From: Oceanobacillus arenosus
GTDB taxonomy: Bacteria; Bacillota; Bacilli; Bacillales; Amphibacillaceae
Reading direction: 5' to 3'
Assembly: GCF_003369575.1 (NCBI RefSeq)
Contig: NZ_PIOC01000014.1
Location: 67,579-125,818 of the forward strand
DNA: 58,240 bases
Shown: piece by piece, positions 46,122-55,196 of the stretch
Layout: every line of letters starts with the position of its first letter
Numbering within the stretch: position 1 is the stretch's first letter
The notes under the pieces: generated by a model
What the model was told of the DNA's origin: nothing
The model's database searches: none
What the model saw: the letters and a program-made list of their open reading frames with translations, nothing else
Program-made: the position numbers and the translations under genes

Positions 46122-46862
46122 TTATTCAACAATTTCAGTTGCTAAATTCCGTATCTGTTTTACCTCTTTTAGTGTTAAGGCACGATATGCCCCAGGTTTC
46201 AAGCCTTTTAAAGTTAACATTCCATACTGTTCCCGTTTTAACTTCATTACTGGATAGCCTAATTGCTCCATCATTCTTCTCACGTGGCGATTTTTTCCTT
46301 CACGTAATTTAATTTCAATTATCATCGTGTTTTTCGTCTTATCAGAAGATAGAATATTATAGTCAGCTACTTTTAATAAATCGTTTTCCGCTTTTACACC
46401 TTTTCTTAACTTCTCTAATTCTGGTTTAGTTGGTATTCCTTTAAGTTTTGCAACGTATTTTTTTTCAACTTCATACTTAGGATGCATTAAATGATGCGCG
46501 AAATCGCCATCATTGGTAAGCAGTAATATCCCTGATGTATCATAATCCAATCTACCTATTGGAAAAACGCGTTCTGTCACGCCATCTAATAAATCGGTAA
46601 CGACTTTTCTACCTTTATCATCACTCACACTTGAGATAACCCCGCGCGGCTTATACAACATATAATAAACATGTGCTTCTTTTTCTAATGGAACGTCATT
46701 CACCTCAATTTGATCGTTGTTAGACACCTTCGTACCTAATGTAACAACAACTTGTCCATTCACTTTTACTTTCCCATCTAAAATAAGCTGCTCTGCTTTT
46801 CTTCTTGAGGTAATGCCGCTTTGTGCGATTACTTTTTGCAATCTTTCTTGGTTGTCTGTCAT
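46122..46862 (-). CDS. rluB: 23S rRNA pseudouridine synthase RluB
   Basis: 246 residues: an S4 RNA-binding domain (about 6-65, SGITSRRKAEQLI) and an RsuA-type synthase domain with catalytic Asp in GRLDYDTSGILLLTNDG. The C-terminus has GKNRHVRRMMEQLG. It modifies a uridine in the peptidyl-transferase region of 23S rRNA. It is between spmB and resA, as in B. subtilis. Confidence 0.96.
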   Translation of the reverse strand: MTDNQERLQKVIAQSGITSRRKAEQLILDGKVKVNGQVVVTLGTKVSNNDQIEVNDVPLEKEAHVYYMLYKPRGVISSVSDDKGRKVVTDLLDGVTERVFPIGRLDYDTSGILLLTNDGDFAHHLMHPKYEVEKKYVAKLKGIPTKPELEKLRKGVKAENDLLKVADYNILSSDKTKNTMIIEIKLREGKNRHVRRMMEQLGYPVMKLKREQYGMLTLKGLKPGAYRALTLKEVKQIRNLATEIVE

Positions 46863-46900
46863 ATTATCACCATAATTTCTTTATTTTTTTCTTACATAAT

Positions 46901-46928
46901 AATAGCGCTAACAGAGTGTTAACGCTAC
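46901..46928 (-). terminator. Possible weak terminator after spmB
   Basis: Stem TAGCGTTAAC/GTTAGCGCTA around ACACTCT loop bases, followed by ATTATTATG. The T run is poor. Confidence 0.4.
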
Positions 46929-46962
46929 TCATTTGACTTATTTCATTATAAAAAGAAAGGCA

Positions 46963-47493
46963 TCATCCAAATACCATTTTTACAATGAGGATTGATGTTA
47001 TTATACCAACCAAATCGGCTAATAGTCCAACCTTTAGGGCATATTTCATTTTTTTAATGCCAACAGCACCAAAATAGACGGTTAAAATGTAAAGGGTCGT
47101 GTCCATACTTCCTTGCATTGTCGATGCTAGTCTTCCAATAAAGGAGTCTGGCCCATGCGTGCTAATTAACTCGGTAGTTATTCCAAGGGCAGCTGTCCCT
47201 GATATTGGCCGAACAAATGCAAGTGGAATAATTTCAGGAGGAACTCCAAAGGTCATTAATACTGGTGCGATCAAATTAATCATTGCATCGATTGCACCAG
47301 AACTTCTTAATATCGAAATCGATACAATCATTCCTACTAAAAAAGGAAGTAGAGAAAATGCCATTTTGACACCTTCTTTTCCTCCCTCAACGAATAATTC
47401 ATATGTAGGAACCTTCTTCCAAGAAGCGACAGAGAGGACAATTAATAGAAAGCACGGAATCAGCCAAGTACTTACCGCTGTGATGATAGCCAT
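46963..47493 (-). CDS. spmB: Spore maturation protein SpmB
   Basis: 176 residues, polytopic, of the nucleoside-recognition (Gate) family. The motif RPISGTAALGIT and GSMDTTLYILTVYFGAVGI fit SpmB. With SpmA it is needed for proper dehydration of the spore core. It overlaps spmA by one base. Confidence 0.95.
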   Translation of the reverse strand: MAIITAVSTWLIPCFLLIVLSVASWKKVPTYELFVEGGKEGVKMAFSLLPFLVGMIVSISILRSSGAIDAMINLIAPVLMTFGVPPEIIPLAFVRPISGTAALGITTELISTHGPDSFIGRLASTMQGSMDTTLYILTVYFGAVGIKKMKYALKVGLLADLVGIITSILIVKMVFG

Positions 47494-48080
47494 TATTTCT
47501 TCCTCCTAATACTTTGGTAATAGAAAAGCCGATCAAGTAAAATGGCACTGATTAAAGATATAACCGTTGTAATAATTGTCGTTCCTATAATTTCTGTTGG
47601 GGAGACAGAATGATATTGCATCCGGATTGCAATTACAGTTGTTGGAATTAAGGTTAATCCAGATGTATTTAATGCTAGAAAAGTAATCATGGATCTCGAT
47701 GCAGTATCTGTTCCGCTCAAATGTTTCATTTCTTCCATTGCTTTAAGCCCCATCGGTGTTGCTGCATTTCCCAGGCCAAATATATTTGCAGTAATATTCG
47801 ATAAAATATAACCCATTGCCGGATGACCCTTTGGTATTTCTGGAAACAATTTGCTGACAACCGGCATTAAAGCTTTAGACAAAGCTTTCAGTATACCTGC
47901 AGATTCTGCTATTTTCATAATCCCTAGCCAAAAAACTAAGATACTTATTAGTCCAATCGATAACGTCACTGCATCATTTGCACTTTCAAATAATGCCTTG
48001 TTCACTTCATCCATTGTTCCGTTAAACATCGCATAAACAATTCCAACGATCGCCATAAATGCCCAAATTAAATTTACCAT
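47493..48080 (-). CDS. spmA: Spore maturation protein SpmA
   Basis: 195 residues, several membrane helices, Gate-domain motif GLGNAATPMGLKAMEEM. Partner of SpmB. It overlaps dacB by seven bases, giving a coupled dacB-spmA-spmB operon as in B. subtilis. Confidence 0.95.
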   Translation of the reverse strand: MVNLIWAFMAIVGIVYAMFNGTMDEVNKALFESANDAVTLSIGLISILVFWLGIMKIAESAGILKALSKALMPVVSKLFPEIPKGHPAMGYILSNITANIFGLGNAATPMGLKAMEEMKHLSGTDTASRSMITFLALNTSGLTLIPTTVIAIRMQYHSVSPTEIIGTTIITTVISLISAILLDRLFYYQSIRRKK

Positions 48081-49159
48081 TTGCTTATACCTACTAATTT
48101 CTTATACATAGTTAAAACTGTCGATCCAATGTTGCCTTTCTTCTCCCTATGGATTGGCGTTTCAATCAATTGCTCGTCACCTATTTCGAAGACAGTTTTT
48201 CCTATGATATCCATATTTTCCCCGGGGTCAAGTAAGTAGGTTTTCTTCTTCAATGCCTGCTGTTCATCCTGTGTCAGTGGGTATTTGATTTCTTCTGTAA
48301 CATATCCACTTACTTCCTCACTATTGTTGAGCTTGTATGTAACATCCCCTTCTTTACTAAGCGTTTCTAACTTATAATGGTCGAATCCCCATTCGTATAG
48401 ATTGATATGATCCTGCCAGTCATCAGGAGCGTTTAAAGTTACAACAATTAAATCCATTCCGTCCTTTGAAGCTGATGAAACCAATGTTCGGCCTGTTTTT
48501 TTTGTAAAGCCAGTTTTCCCGCCATTTGTTGGCTCATACAGCTGTGTTAATAATTTATTTTTATTTACCCAGCTATAGGATCTGTTTTCAGAGCGATAGG
48601 AATTCGCGCCAGTAATCGTTCTAAATTGTTCATTTTGCATTGCATAACGCATGAGAATTGCCATGTCATACGCACTCGAATAATGGTTGTCCGAATCTAG
48701 ACCATGAGGATTCTCGAAATTAGTATTGTTCATTCCCAGCCATTTCGCCTTCTCATTCATTAAGAAGACAAATCCTTCTTCACTAGCGCCAACATGTTCT
48801 GCTATCGAGACAGCAGCATCATTACCAGAGCGAAGCATTAAACCGTAGACCAAATCCTCTAGTTTCATTTTCTCTCCTTGTTCAAGGTAAATTGAAGATC
48901 CTTCCGTATAGATTGCTTCCCTGCTGGTCTTTGCTTTCTCGTCCATCTTTCCCGATTCAATTGCAATGAGTGCGGTCATGATTTTTGTAATACTGGCTAT
49001 CGATGCTCGGTCATTGGCATTTTTTTCAAACAATACTCTACCAGTACTTTGCTCTATCAAAACAGCATTATTTGCCGAGACATTGGGTGCTGCTTGTCCA
49101 ACAGTCGGGAAAATGCTGACAATAAATAATACTGTTAATATTGTGATAACGGTTCGCAT
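48074..49159 (-). CDS. dacB: D-alanyl-D-alanine carboxypeptidase DacB (PBP5*)
   Basis: About 361 residues with a signal peptide (1-23). Active-site motifs are Ser56-Ile-Thr-Lys59, SGN at 111-113 and KTG at 215-217, followed by a C-terminal PBP5 domain. It trims cortex peptidoglycan during sporulation. The ATG at 49159 follows GGGAGG at ten bases; the ORF upstream of it has no site. A sigma-E-like promoter lies at 49194-49221. Confidence 0.95.
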   Translation of the reverse strand: MRTVITILTVLFIVSIFPTVGQAAPNVSANNAVLIEQSTGRVLFEKNANDRASIASITKIMTALIAIESGKMDEKAKTSREAIYTEGSSIYLEQGEKMKLEDLVYGLMLRSGNDAAVSIAEHVGASEEGFVFLMNEKAKWLGMNNTNFENPHGLDSDNHYSSAYDMAILMRYAMQNEQFRTITGANSYRSENRSYSWVNKNKLLTQLYEPTNGGKTGFTKKTGRTLVSSASKDGMDLIVVTLNAPDDWQDHINLYEWGFDHYKLETLSKEGDVTYKLNNSEEVSGYVTEEIKYPLTQDEQQALKKKTYLLDPGENMDIIGKTVFEIGDEQLIETPIHREKKGNIGSTVLTMYKKLVGISKW

Positions 49160-49193
49160 AGTAGGTTTCCTCCCACAGATATGATGTCCATAC

Positions 49194-49221
49194 ATTTTAT
49201 GCAGGATAATATCGGTTATGA
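49194..49221 (-). promoter_or_regulatory. Possible sigma-E promoter for dacB-spmAB
   Basis: Minus strand TCATAAC (49215-49221), 13-base spacer, CATAAAAT (49194-49201). The -10 fits the sigma-E consensus, the -35 partly. B. subtilis dacB is sigma-E dependent. Confidence 0.5.
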
Positions 49222-49300
49222 ATCATTTAGAAAAATAGACATGCACTGTGGGAAACCTAGCTAACAAGAAAAAATGAATATACTCCTATTTGACACTGAT

Positions 49301-50164
49301 TTAATATAACTTCCATTTCAACTTACTTGCTTCTAAATAGCGATTATTCACATCTTCCCAGTTCACGATATTCCACCAATTTTTAATATACGATGCTTTA
49401 TCTGTTTTGTACTGTAGATAATAAGCATGCTCCCACATATCAAGAACAAGTAACGGAATGGAGTCTGCAAGCTGGAATAATTGGTGCTTCTCAATGGATT
49501 GTATACCTAGTTTTCCACTTCTGGGATTCCAAAGTAAAACAGCCCAGCCAACACCTTCAACGGAACTGGCGACATTGGAAAATAAATCTCTAAACCTCTC
49601 CCATGATCCAAAGTCTTTCTCGAGTTGTTGCTTTAACTCTTTGATTGGATACTTGGTAGATTTAGGTGTCATATTGAACCAGAATATCGTGTGTAAATTA
49701 TGACCGGAACCATTGTATGCCTGTTCCCGCAGCCAATGTTTAACAATACTCTTATCTTTTAGATTAAGATATAGTGCTTTTTCCGCTTTATTCAGTCCCT
49801 CAACATATGCCTTATGATGGATATCATGATGTAAACGCATAATTTCTTCACTTATATATGGTTCAAGTGCATCGTATGAATATGGAAGCGGTGGTAATTG
49901 GTGCTTTCCATATGGCACACTGTCCATTTGATAATAATTTACCAACGAATCTAGGATTCTCTGACCCTCTTGCTGTAAGCGTTGGAGTTCGTCCTCTGTT
50001 AGGATTTCCCTCCCATTAACCAAATAATGATTTACGTTCGTTTTCCAATTAGAAATAGCTTCTATCCAACTTTCACTTCCTGGAAGATTTGCAAGTTCTA
50101 ATGTTTTCTTCGTTTCATCTGCCCATCTATTTAATTCTTTTAGATATGCTTGATTATTTTCCAT
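49301..50164 (-). CDS. Iron/manganese superoxide dismutase, SodF-like
   Basis: 287 residues: an N-terminal extension (1-95) before a normal Fe/Mn-SOD core. Metal ligands are visible as His in RLHHDIHHKAY, His in YNGSGHNLHTIFW, and Asp and His in LDMWEHAYYLQY. No signal peptide. The extension plus the core resembles B. subtilis SodF. It occupies the place between dacB and scpB where B. subtilis has ypuI. Confidence 0.92.
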   Translation of the reverse strand: MENNQAYLKELNRWADETKKTLELANLPGSESWIEAISNWKTNVNHYLVNGREILTEDELQRLQQEGQRILDSLVNYYQMDSVPYGKHQLPPLPYSYDALEPYISEEIMRLHHDIHHKAYVEGLNKAEKALYLNLKDKSIVKHWLREQAYNGSGHNLHTIFWFNMTPKSTKYPIKELKQQLEKDFGSWERFRDLFSNVASSVEGVGWAVLLWNPRSGKLGIQSIEKHQLFQLADSIPLLVLDMWEHAYYLQYKTDKASYIKNWWNIVNWEDVNNRYLEASKLKWKLY

Positions 50165-50204
50165 GCCATCACCCCTTTAAATCATATGCCCAATACAAAA
50201 AAAC

Positions 50205-50245
50205 GTGAAAAAATCCTTACAATTTTTAACATGTAAGGATTTTAA
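50205..50245 (-). terminator. Terminator of scpAB
   Basis: Minus strand AAAATCCTTACA/TGTAAGGATTTT perfect stem followed by TTTTC, 12 bases past the scpB stop. Confidence 0.9.
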
Positions 50246-50256
50246 GCAACTAGATA

Positions 50257-50862
50257 TTATTCGGTTTCTTGATCATCACTTAAATCAAGCTCATCTCCAA
50301 ATCGTTCGAAAAATAAATCTGCCTCTTGTGTCATTTCTTCGGTATTTGCTGTTTCTGGAAGTACTGGTAGCTCGTCAAGTGATGTTAAACCAAAATAGGT
50401 AAGAAAGTCTTTACTCGTGCCATATAAAATCGGTTTGCCGACAGCATCTTTTCTTCCGAGCTCTTCGATTAAGGATCTGGCTAGCAATGTTTGAACCGCA
50501 CGATCACTATTTACCCCACGGATTTCTTCCATTTCTGTTTTCGTAATTGGCTGACGATACGCGATGATTGCAAGCGTTTCTAGCGCAGCCTGTGACATTC
50601 GGCTTTGTTTTGGAATATCTAATAATTTTTTGAAGTAGTTGCTATGTTCCGGTTTTGTCGTTAAATGAAAGACATCGTGTGATTGCATGATCATCATTCC
50701 GCGATTGGCATGTTCATAATCATATTTTAATTCTTCGAGAATATGTATTACAGCTGATTCTTGAATTTCAATTATTTTACTTAACTGCTTGATTGCAATT
50801 CCTTCATCACCACTAGCAAATAATAATCCTTCAATGATTGCTTTTACTTCCCCAATTTCCAA
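50257..50862 (-). CDS. scpB: Segregation and condensation protein B
   Basis: 201 residues with two winged-helix domains and an acidic tail. Signatures are IEGLLFASGDEGI, ETLAIIAYRQPITKTEMEEIRG and LIEELGRKD. It binds ScpA and SMC in the condensin complex. It lies two bases downstream of scpA. Confidence 0.97.
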   Translation of the reverse strand: MEIGEVKAIIEGLLFASGDEGIAIKQLSKIIEIQESAVIHILEELKYDYEHANRGMMIMQSHDVFHLTTKPEHSNYFKKLLDIPKQSRMSQAALETLAIIAYRQPITKTEMEEIRGVNSDRAVQTLLARSLIEELGRKDAVGKPILYGTSKDFLTYFGLTSLDELPVLPETANTEEMTQEADLFFERFGDELDLSDDQETE

Positions 50863-50864
50863 TA

Positions 50865-51602
50865 TTATTCCTCCAAATAAAATACAAAAAGTGTATCAAA
50901 GTGTTTCTCTTGTTTACAGTAAACATTCTTGGTCTTCATTAATTCTAATAAAGCCATAAACGTAACGACAATATGTGTACGCGATGGGTATGGAAACAGC
51001 TGATCAAAAGGAGTTCCGTTCTGCTTACGCTTCACAACTTCAATAATTTCTTCCATTCTTGTTTGAATCGGAATCTCGGCACGTTCAATTTTTGTATCAT
51101 GTGGTTCATTCCATTTCTTCCGTTCGAACATCTTTCCAAGCGCGCTTAGCATATCATAAACAGATACTTCGCCTTTAGTAACTGGTTGCTTCGTATCCAC
51201 TAATGCATCAAATAATGTCGGTGGACGTGTGAAAATTTGATTTGCTTCAATTTCTTTTTCTTTTAATTTCTGTGCGGCTTCTTTAAATTTTCGATATTCA
51301 ATCAATCGCCCTATTAATTCTTCTCGTGGATCATCCATATATTCTTCTGCTTCTTCATCGATATCTTGGTTTGGCAATAGCATTTGACTTTTAATAGCTA
51401 CAAGCGTTGCTGCCATCACGAGATACTCACTCGCAATATTTAATTCTAGTTTTTGCATCGTATGAATAAACTCCATATATTGCTTCGTAATAACTGCCAT
51501 TGGAATATCATAAATATCAATTTCTTGTTGATTAATTAAATGTAGTAGTAAATCAAGCGGACCCTCAAATACATCTAATTCAACCTGATAGGCTTGATTC
51601 AC
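50865..51602 (-). CDS. scpA: Segregation and condensation protein A
   Basis: About 245 residues, kleisin subunit of the SMC complex. It opens with FEGPLDLLLHLINQQEIDIYDIP, the SMC-neck-binding kleisin N-terminus, and has a C-terminal winged helix. The GTG at 51602 behind GGGGAGAG is the likely start; the ATG at 51620 has no site. scpA and scpB form one unit. Confidence 0.96.
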   Translation of the reverse strand: MNQAYQVELDVFEGPLDLLLHLINQQEIDIYDIPMAVITKQYMEFIHTMQKLELNIASEYLVMAATLVAIKSQMLLPNQDIDEEAEEYMDDPREELIGRLIEYRKFKEAAQKLKEKEIEANQIFTRPPTLFDALVDTKQPVTKGEVSVYDMLSALGKMFERKKWNEPHDTKIERAEIPIQTRMEEIIEVVKRKQNGTPFDQLFPYPSRTHIVVTFMALLELMKTKNVYCKQEKHFDTLFVFYLEE

Positions 51603-51658
51603 GTTTTTTTCTCTCCCCATACTTTAGTTAATTATCCAATTTTGTCACAAGTGCCTAT

Positions 51659-51686
51659 ACATCATCACCGCCACCATCATAAATTA
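51659..51686 (+). promoter_or_regulatory. Sigma-K-like promoter of the small coat gene
   Basis: AC at 51659-51660, 17-base spacer, CATAAATTA at 51678-51686. This fits the sigma-K consensus AC, 16-17 bases, CATAnnnTA. It lies about 65 bases before the ATG. Confidence 0.6.
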
Positions 51687-51749
51687 TTAACGTAAGCTAA
51701 ATGTTACCACAAAACATTTATGTTAAGAAGAAAAAGGAGGAATTTCATT

Positions 51750-51848
51750 ATGAGTGGTGGATATGGTGGATATGGTCATGGTGGAGGATTTGCGTTAATC
51801 GTTGTATTGTTCATTCTTTTAATAATTGTTGGGGCTGCTTGGCTATAG
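51750..51848 (+). CDS. YjcZ/SscA-like small spore protein
   Basis: 32 residues: a Gly/Tyr/His head ([13 protein letters not shown]) and a single hydrophobic helix ([19 protein letters not shown]). This is the YjcZ family layout, to which the small spore coat assembly protein SscA belongs. It has a strong AAAAAGGAGG site, an upstream sigma-K-like promoter and its own terminator. It is one of three plus-strand genes here, lying between scpA and ribT. The gene was read directly from sequence. Confidence 0.9.
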   Translation: MSGGYGGYGHGGGFALIVVLFILLIIVGAAWL

Positions 51849-51877
51849 TACCCAGCTAAATAATTTTAATTGAACGG

Positions 51878-51913
51878 AAAAACCAGCCCAATAAATAATG
51901 GGGCTGGTTTTTC
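51878..51913. terminator. Bidirectional terminator between the YjcZ-like gene and ribT
   Basis: AAAAACCAGCCC/GGGCTGGTTTTT perfect stem with T runs on both strands. Confidence 0.92.
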
Positions 51914-52289
51914 ACTGTTCATCGATTTGATCACTAATATCTTCAGATTTATCATAGAAATCTTGTATTTCATCTGTCGCACTGACGGTATATTTATCCT
52001 GATATTGCTTTCTAATCTCATGTACCATTTGTTTACCAATCCCTAAATTACGATGTGACGGTGTAACCGAAAGATGTTGAATAATAACCTGTTTATCAAC
52101 CTCTTTAATCTTCACGCCTATCGCACCTAATACATCCTCGTCTTTCCATAAGTAGAGATGCCAGCCATCATTAGTCTCATATTCTTTAATCGTTTGTAGC
52201 AATTTTTTCACGTCTTTTTTTTCTTGTGGCATAAAAGACAATAATCCCATTGCAATCTTTTCTAAATTTTTCTTATAACGAATTAGCAT
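51912..52289 (-). CDS. ribT: GNAT acetyltransferase RibT
   Basis: 125 residues, single GNAT domain; the acetyl-CoA loop is SVTPSHRNLGIGKQMVHEI. RibT ends the riboflavin operon in B. subtilis. Here ribT stands alone next to scpA, with ribDEAH absent from the window. Its substrate is not known. Start ATG follows AAGAGGGG. Confidence 0.9.
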   Translation of the reverse strand: MLIRYKKNLEKIAMGLLSFMPQEKKDVKKLLQTIKEYETNDGWHLYLWKDEDVLGAIGVKIKEVDKQVIIQHLSVTPSHRNLGIGKQMVHEIRKQYQDKYTVSATDEIQDFYDKSEDISDQIDEQ

Positions 52290-52538
52290 AGATACCCCTC
52301 TTAATTAGAAAACTTATCATCAGTAGTAATCATAGGTTTACAAAAACCTTTATACCTACTCGCAATTATGTAAAAAAGTGCTCACCCTTTGAAGCAGCTA
52401 AATAAAAGGATTCATTGTAATTGATAATAGCATAAAATATGAAAAGAGTATATAAGTATCTGTTCCAGCAAGACTTTTTATCTTACCAATGACAGTTGAG
52501 GCTAATATCATTATGTACGATATAATTGGAAAACATAC

Positions 52539-53006
52539 CTAATATATATTAGGCGGATGTTTTTCCTTAATTAGCTTATAAAGTGTATATCCATCTGTAT
52601 GTTTATCTTTATATTTAATAGGGATTAGGTTAGCGAACCCAAGCCATATATTGTACCAGAATAACAATTGTACATACTCATTTGATACCCAGTTAAGTGT
52701 TGCAAATAGTAGGAAAGCTATTATTCCATTTAAAATAGGACCTAAGCAACATATGCATATTAATTCCTTTCTATTAAAAGGAATCGCTCTACTGCTCACT
52801 GTAATACCATCTAAAAAATATATAACATTAATAGTAATTTGGATCTGTTCAAACGAGAAGCGAGTAAGTCGTTTTCCTCTTCCAATTGAAAGTTTAATAG
52901 AATCAGCATGTACCATCCTAGCTGCTAAAGCATGACCCATTTCATGGATTAGGGTGCTACATGGAACAACAATCAAAATCAAAAATATTAATAATGAAAT
53001 ATCCAT
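52539..53006 (-). CDS. Minimal site-2-protease-like (M50) membrane protein
   Basis: About 155 residues. The zinc motif HEMGH is at 21-25 in the first membrane helix, and a degenerate NLIPIKYKDKHTDGY near the end corresponds to the N-P-x-P-x-x-x-x-D-G third-ligand motif. There are four hydrophobic helices and no CBS or PDZ domain. It could be a small relative of SpoIVFB but is shorter and its second motif is stretched. The ATG at 53006 follows GGGTG. It lies between ribT and ppiB. Confidence 0.8.
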   Translation of the reverse strand: MDISLLIFLILIVVPCSTLIHEMGHALAARMVHADSIKLSIGRGKRLTRFSFEQIQITINVIYFLDGITVSSRAIPFNRKELICICCLGPILNGIIAFLLFATLNWVSNEYVQLLFWYNIWLGFANLIPIKYKDKHTDGYTLYKLIKEKHPPNIY

Positions 53007-53043
53007 CAATAACACCCTAAATGTAATTTATAAGCGTATTGAA

Positions 53044-53481
53044 TTAAGCTTCAAATACTTTAACTTCTTTCATTACATCCCCATTTTGCATTGCTAAAGC
53101 TGTTTCTAATCCAGAAGTAACAATTCCGAATACCGTATGAACACCGTCTAAATGTGGTTGTGGCTCATGAACAATAAAGAATTGACTTGAACCAGTATCC
53201 TTCCCTGCATGTGCCATTGATAAGCTACCCGCAACGTGCTTGTGTGGATTGCCATCTGTTTCACATTTAATTGTTGTGCCACTGCCGCCCATACCAGTAC
53301 CAGTAGGGTCTCCACCTTGACTTACGAAGCCAGGAATAACACGGTGGAATACTACTCCGTCGTAAAATCCACTATTTGCTAGCTTTTCAAAATTTGCTAC
53401 TGTATTTGGAGCTTCATTTGGGAAAAATTCTAATTCGATTTTTTCACCATTCTCCATTATGATATATCCTTTTTTAGACAT
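53044..53481 (-). CDS. ppiB: Peptidyl-prolyl cis-trans isomerase PpiB
   Basis: 145 residues, cytosolic cyclophilin. Active-site segment is [22 protein letters not shown], with SQFFIVHE and LDGVHTVFG. It speeds proline isomerisation in protein folding. The position between ribT and lysA agrees with B. subtilis. Start ATG follows GAGGAGATGC. Confidence 0.97.
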   Translation of the reverse strand: MSKKGYIIMENGEKIELEFFPNEAPNTVANFEKLANSGFYDGVVFHRVIPGFVSQGGDPTGTGMGGSGTTIKCETDGNPHKHVAGSLSMAHAGKDTGSSQFFIVHEPQPHLDGVHTVFGIVTSGLETALAMQNGDVMKEVKVFEA

Positions 53482-53597
53482 TATTGCATCTCCTCGTAAT
53501 GTAAAATTTATGGAACCTTACTCATTCTACCATTTAATTATTTTATTTAAAAGAAATCTACTTTGGCGGGACTGTGATTTTCATTTATTCACTTAAT

Positions 53598-54905
53598 TTA
53601 TTCATATGATAAATCATTGCGAACAACATCTGCATATGTTTCTCTTTTCACTACGAGCTTGTCCGTTTGATTTTCAACAAATACTACTGCTGGATTTGCA
53701 AAACGATTATAATGACTAGCCATTGAATAACCGTATGCCCCCGTTGAGAATACAGCAAGTATGTCACCAGATTCAACTTCCGGTACCGGTAAATTCTTAA
53801 TAAGCTGGTCACCGGATTCACAAGCTTTTCCTGCTACTGTTACATGATTGTTTGCCGGTTTATTTGCCCGATTAGCAATTACAGCATCATATTTTGCTTG
53901 ATAAAGTGCAGGTCGAATATTATCCGCCATTCCACCATCAACAGAAATATACTTACGAACGCCCGGAATTTCTTTCATTGATCCAATCGTATATAGTGTG
54001 ATGCCTGCCTCACCAACGATTGAACGGCCAGGCTCTAGCCAGATCTCTGGCATCGAAATGTCAAGTTTGCTTACATGATGCTCAACTGCTATAACAAGTT
54101 CCTTCACGTATTTTTCGTACGGTAGTGGTGCGTCTTCTGCAGTGTAACGTATACCAAATCCGCCACCCAGGTTCAATACACTTGGTGTATAGTCGTCGTT
54201 TTCTTTCCATTTAGCTAACGTTTTGAATAAGATATCTGTAGCGAGAATGAATCCCTCAGTTTCAAAAATTTGTGAGCCAATGTGACAATGCAATCCTTTT
54301 AAACAGATGGTCTCATGCTGAAATAATCGTTTAAATGCTGCATCTGCTTGACCATTTTCTAAATTAAATCCAAATTTAGAATCCTCATTTCCAGTCATAA
54401 TATAGTCATGTGTATGTGACTCTACACCTGGTGTAACTCGCATTAATACATCCATTTTCTTGTTTTTTTCTTGAAGAATCTGTGTAAGCAAATCGATATC
54501 ATGGAAGTTATCAATAACAATACAGCCGATATTATGGTCAATCGCCATTGTTAATTCTTCTACGCTTTTATTATTGCCATGTAAATGAATTCTATCTGTT
54601 GGAAAATCAGCTTGTAATGCCGTATATAATTCACCTTCGGAAACAACATCTAAATATAGATTCTCTTGTTTCGCAACTTGTAGCATTGCAATCGAGGAAA
54701 AAGCCTTACTAGCATAAGCAACCTTTGCCTGGACGCCTAATTCTTCGAAAGTATGCACAAAAGTCCGTGCTTTCTCACGAATCATCGCTACATCATATAC
54801 ATATAGTGGTGTACCGTATTTTTCTGCAAGTGTTATTGTATCTAATCCACCAATTTCTAGATGTCCATGTTGATTCACTTGAAATGGATGATGGTTGATT
54901 ATCAT
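53598..54905 (-). CDS. lysA: Diaminopimelate decarboxylase
   Basis: 435 residues, fold-III PLP enzyme. The PLP lysine is Lys67 (AYASKAFS), the phosphate loop is LNLGGGFGIRY, and the catalytic ACESGDQL lies near 363. It decarboxylates meso-diaminopimelate to lysine. It follows the spoVA cluster behind a terminator. The 279 bases upstream show no riboswitch that I can recognise. Confidence 0.97.
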   Translation of the reverse strand: MIINHHPFQVNQHGHLEIGGLDTITLAEKYGTPLYVYDVAMIREKARTFVHTFEELGVQAKVAYASKAFSSIAMLQVAKQENLYLDVVSEGELYTALQADFPTDRIHLHGNNKSVEELTMAIDHNIGCIVIDNFHDIDLLTQILQEKNKKMDVLMRVTPGVESHTHDYIMTGNEDSKFGFNLENGQADAAFKRLFQHETICLKGLHCHIGSQIFETEGFILATDILFKTLAKWKENDDYTPSVLNLGGGFGIRYTAEDAPLPYEKYVKELVIAVEHHVSKLDISMPEIWLEPGRSIVGEAGITLYTIGSMKEIPGVRKYISVDGGMADNIRPALYQAKYDAVIANRANKPANNHVTVAGKACESGDQLIKNLPVPEVESGDILAVFSTGAYGYSMASHYNRFANPAVVFVENQTDKLVVKRETYADVVRNDLSYE

Positions 54906-55162
54906 AAATATCCCCTCAATTCTTTAATAATAGCTAATTTTTAAAAGATTATTGCTCTCCCTAAATAATGGGTAGGTTGACGCTTGCTTACTATCGAAAA
55001 GCATGTTTGTCCTTACGTCACAGTAGAAATATTGCAAAAATCGATACATTCGGGGACTTACCTACATTTATGTAATAAGAAAGTTTATTATCTTTCTTAA
55101 CATCCAATAATATGATAAATGAAACGAAAACCTATGATAAATTACTTTACCACAGGAAAGTA

Positions 55163-55196
55163 AAAAACAAAAGAGCTAACAATATTAGCTCCTTTT
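55163..55196 (-). terminator. Terminator of the spoVA cluster
   Basis: Minus strand AAAGGAGCTAA/TTAGCTCTTTT stem followed by GTTTTTT, overlapping the spoVAF stop. Confidence 0.85.

Noticed and set aside
54906-55184. Possible lysine or SAM riboswitch upstream of lysA
   Set aside because: I searched by eye for the conserved blocks of either class and found none.
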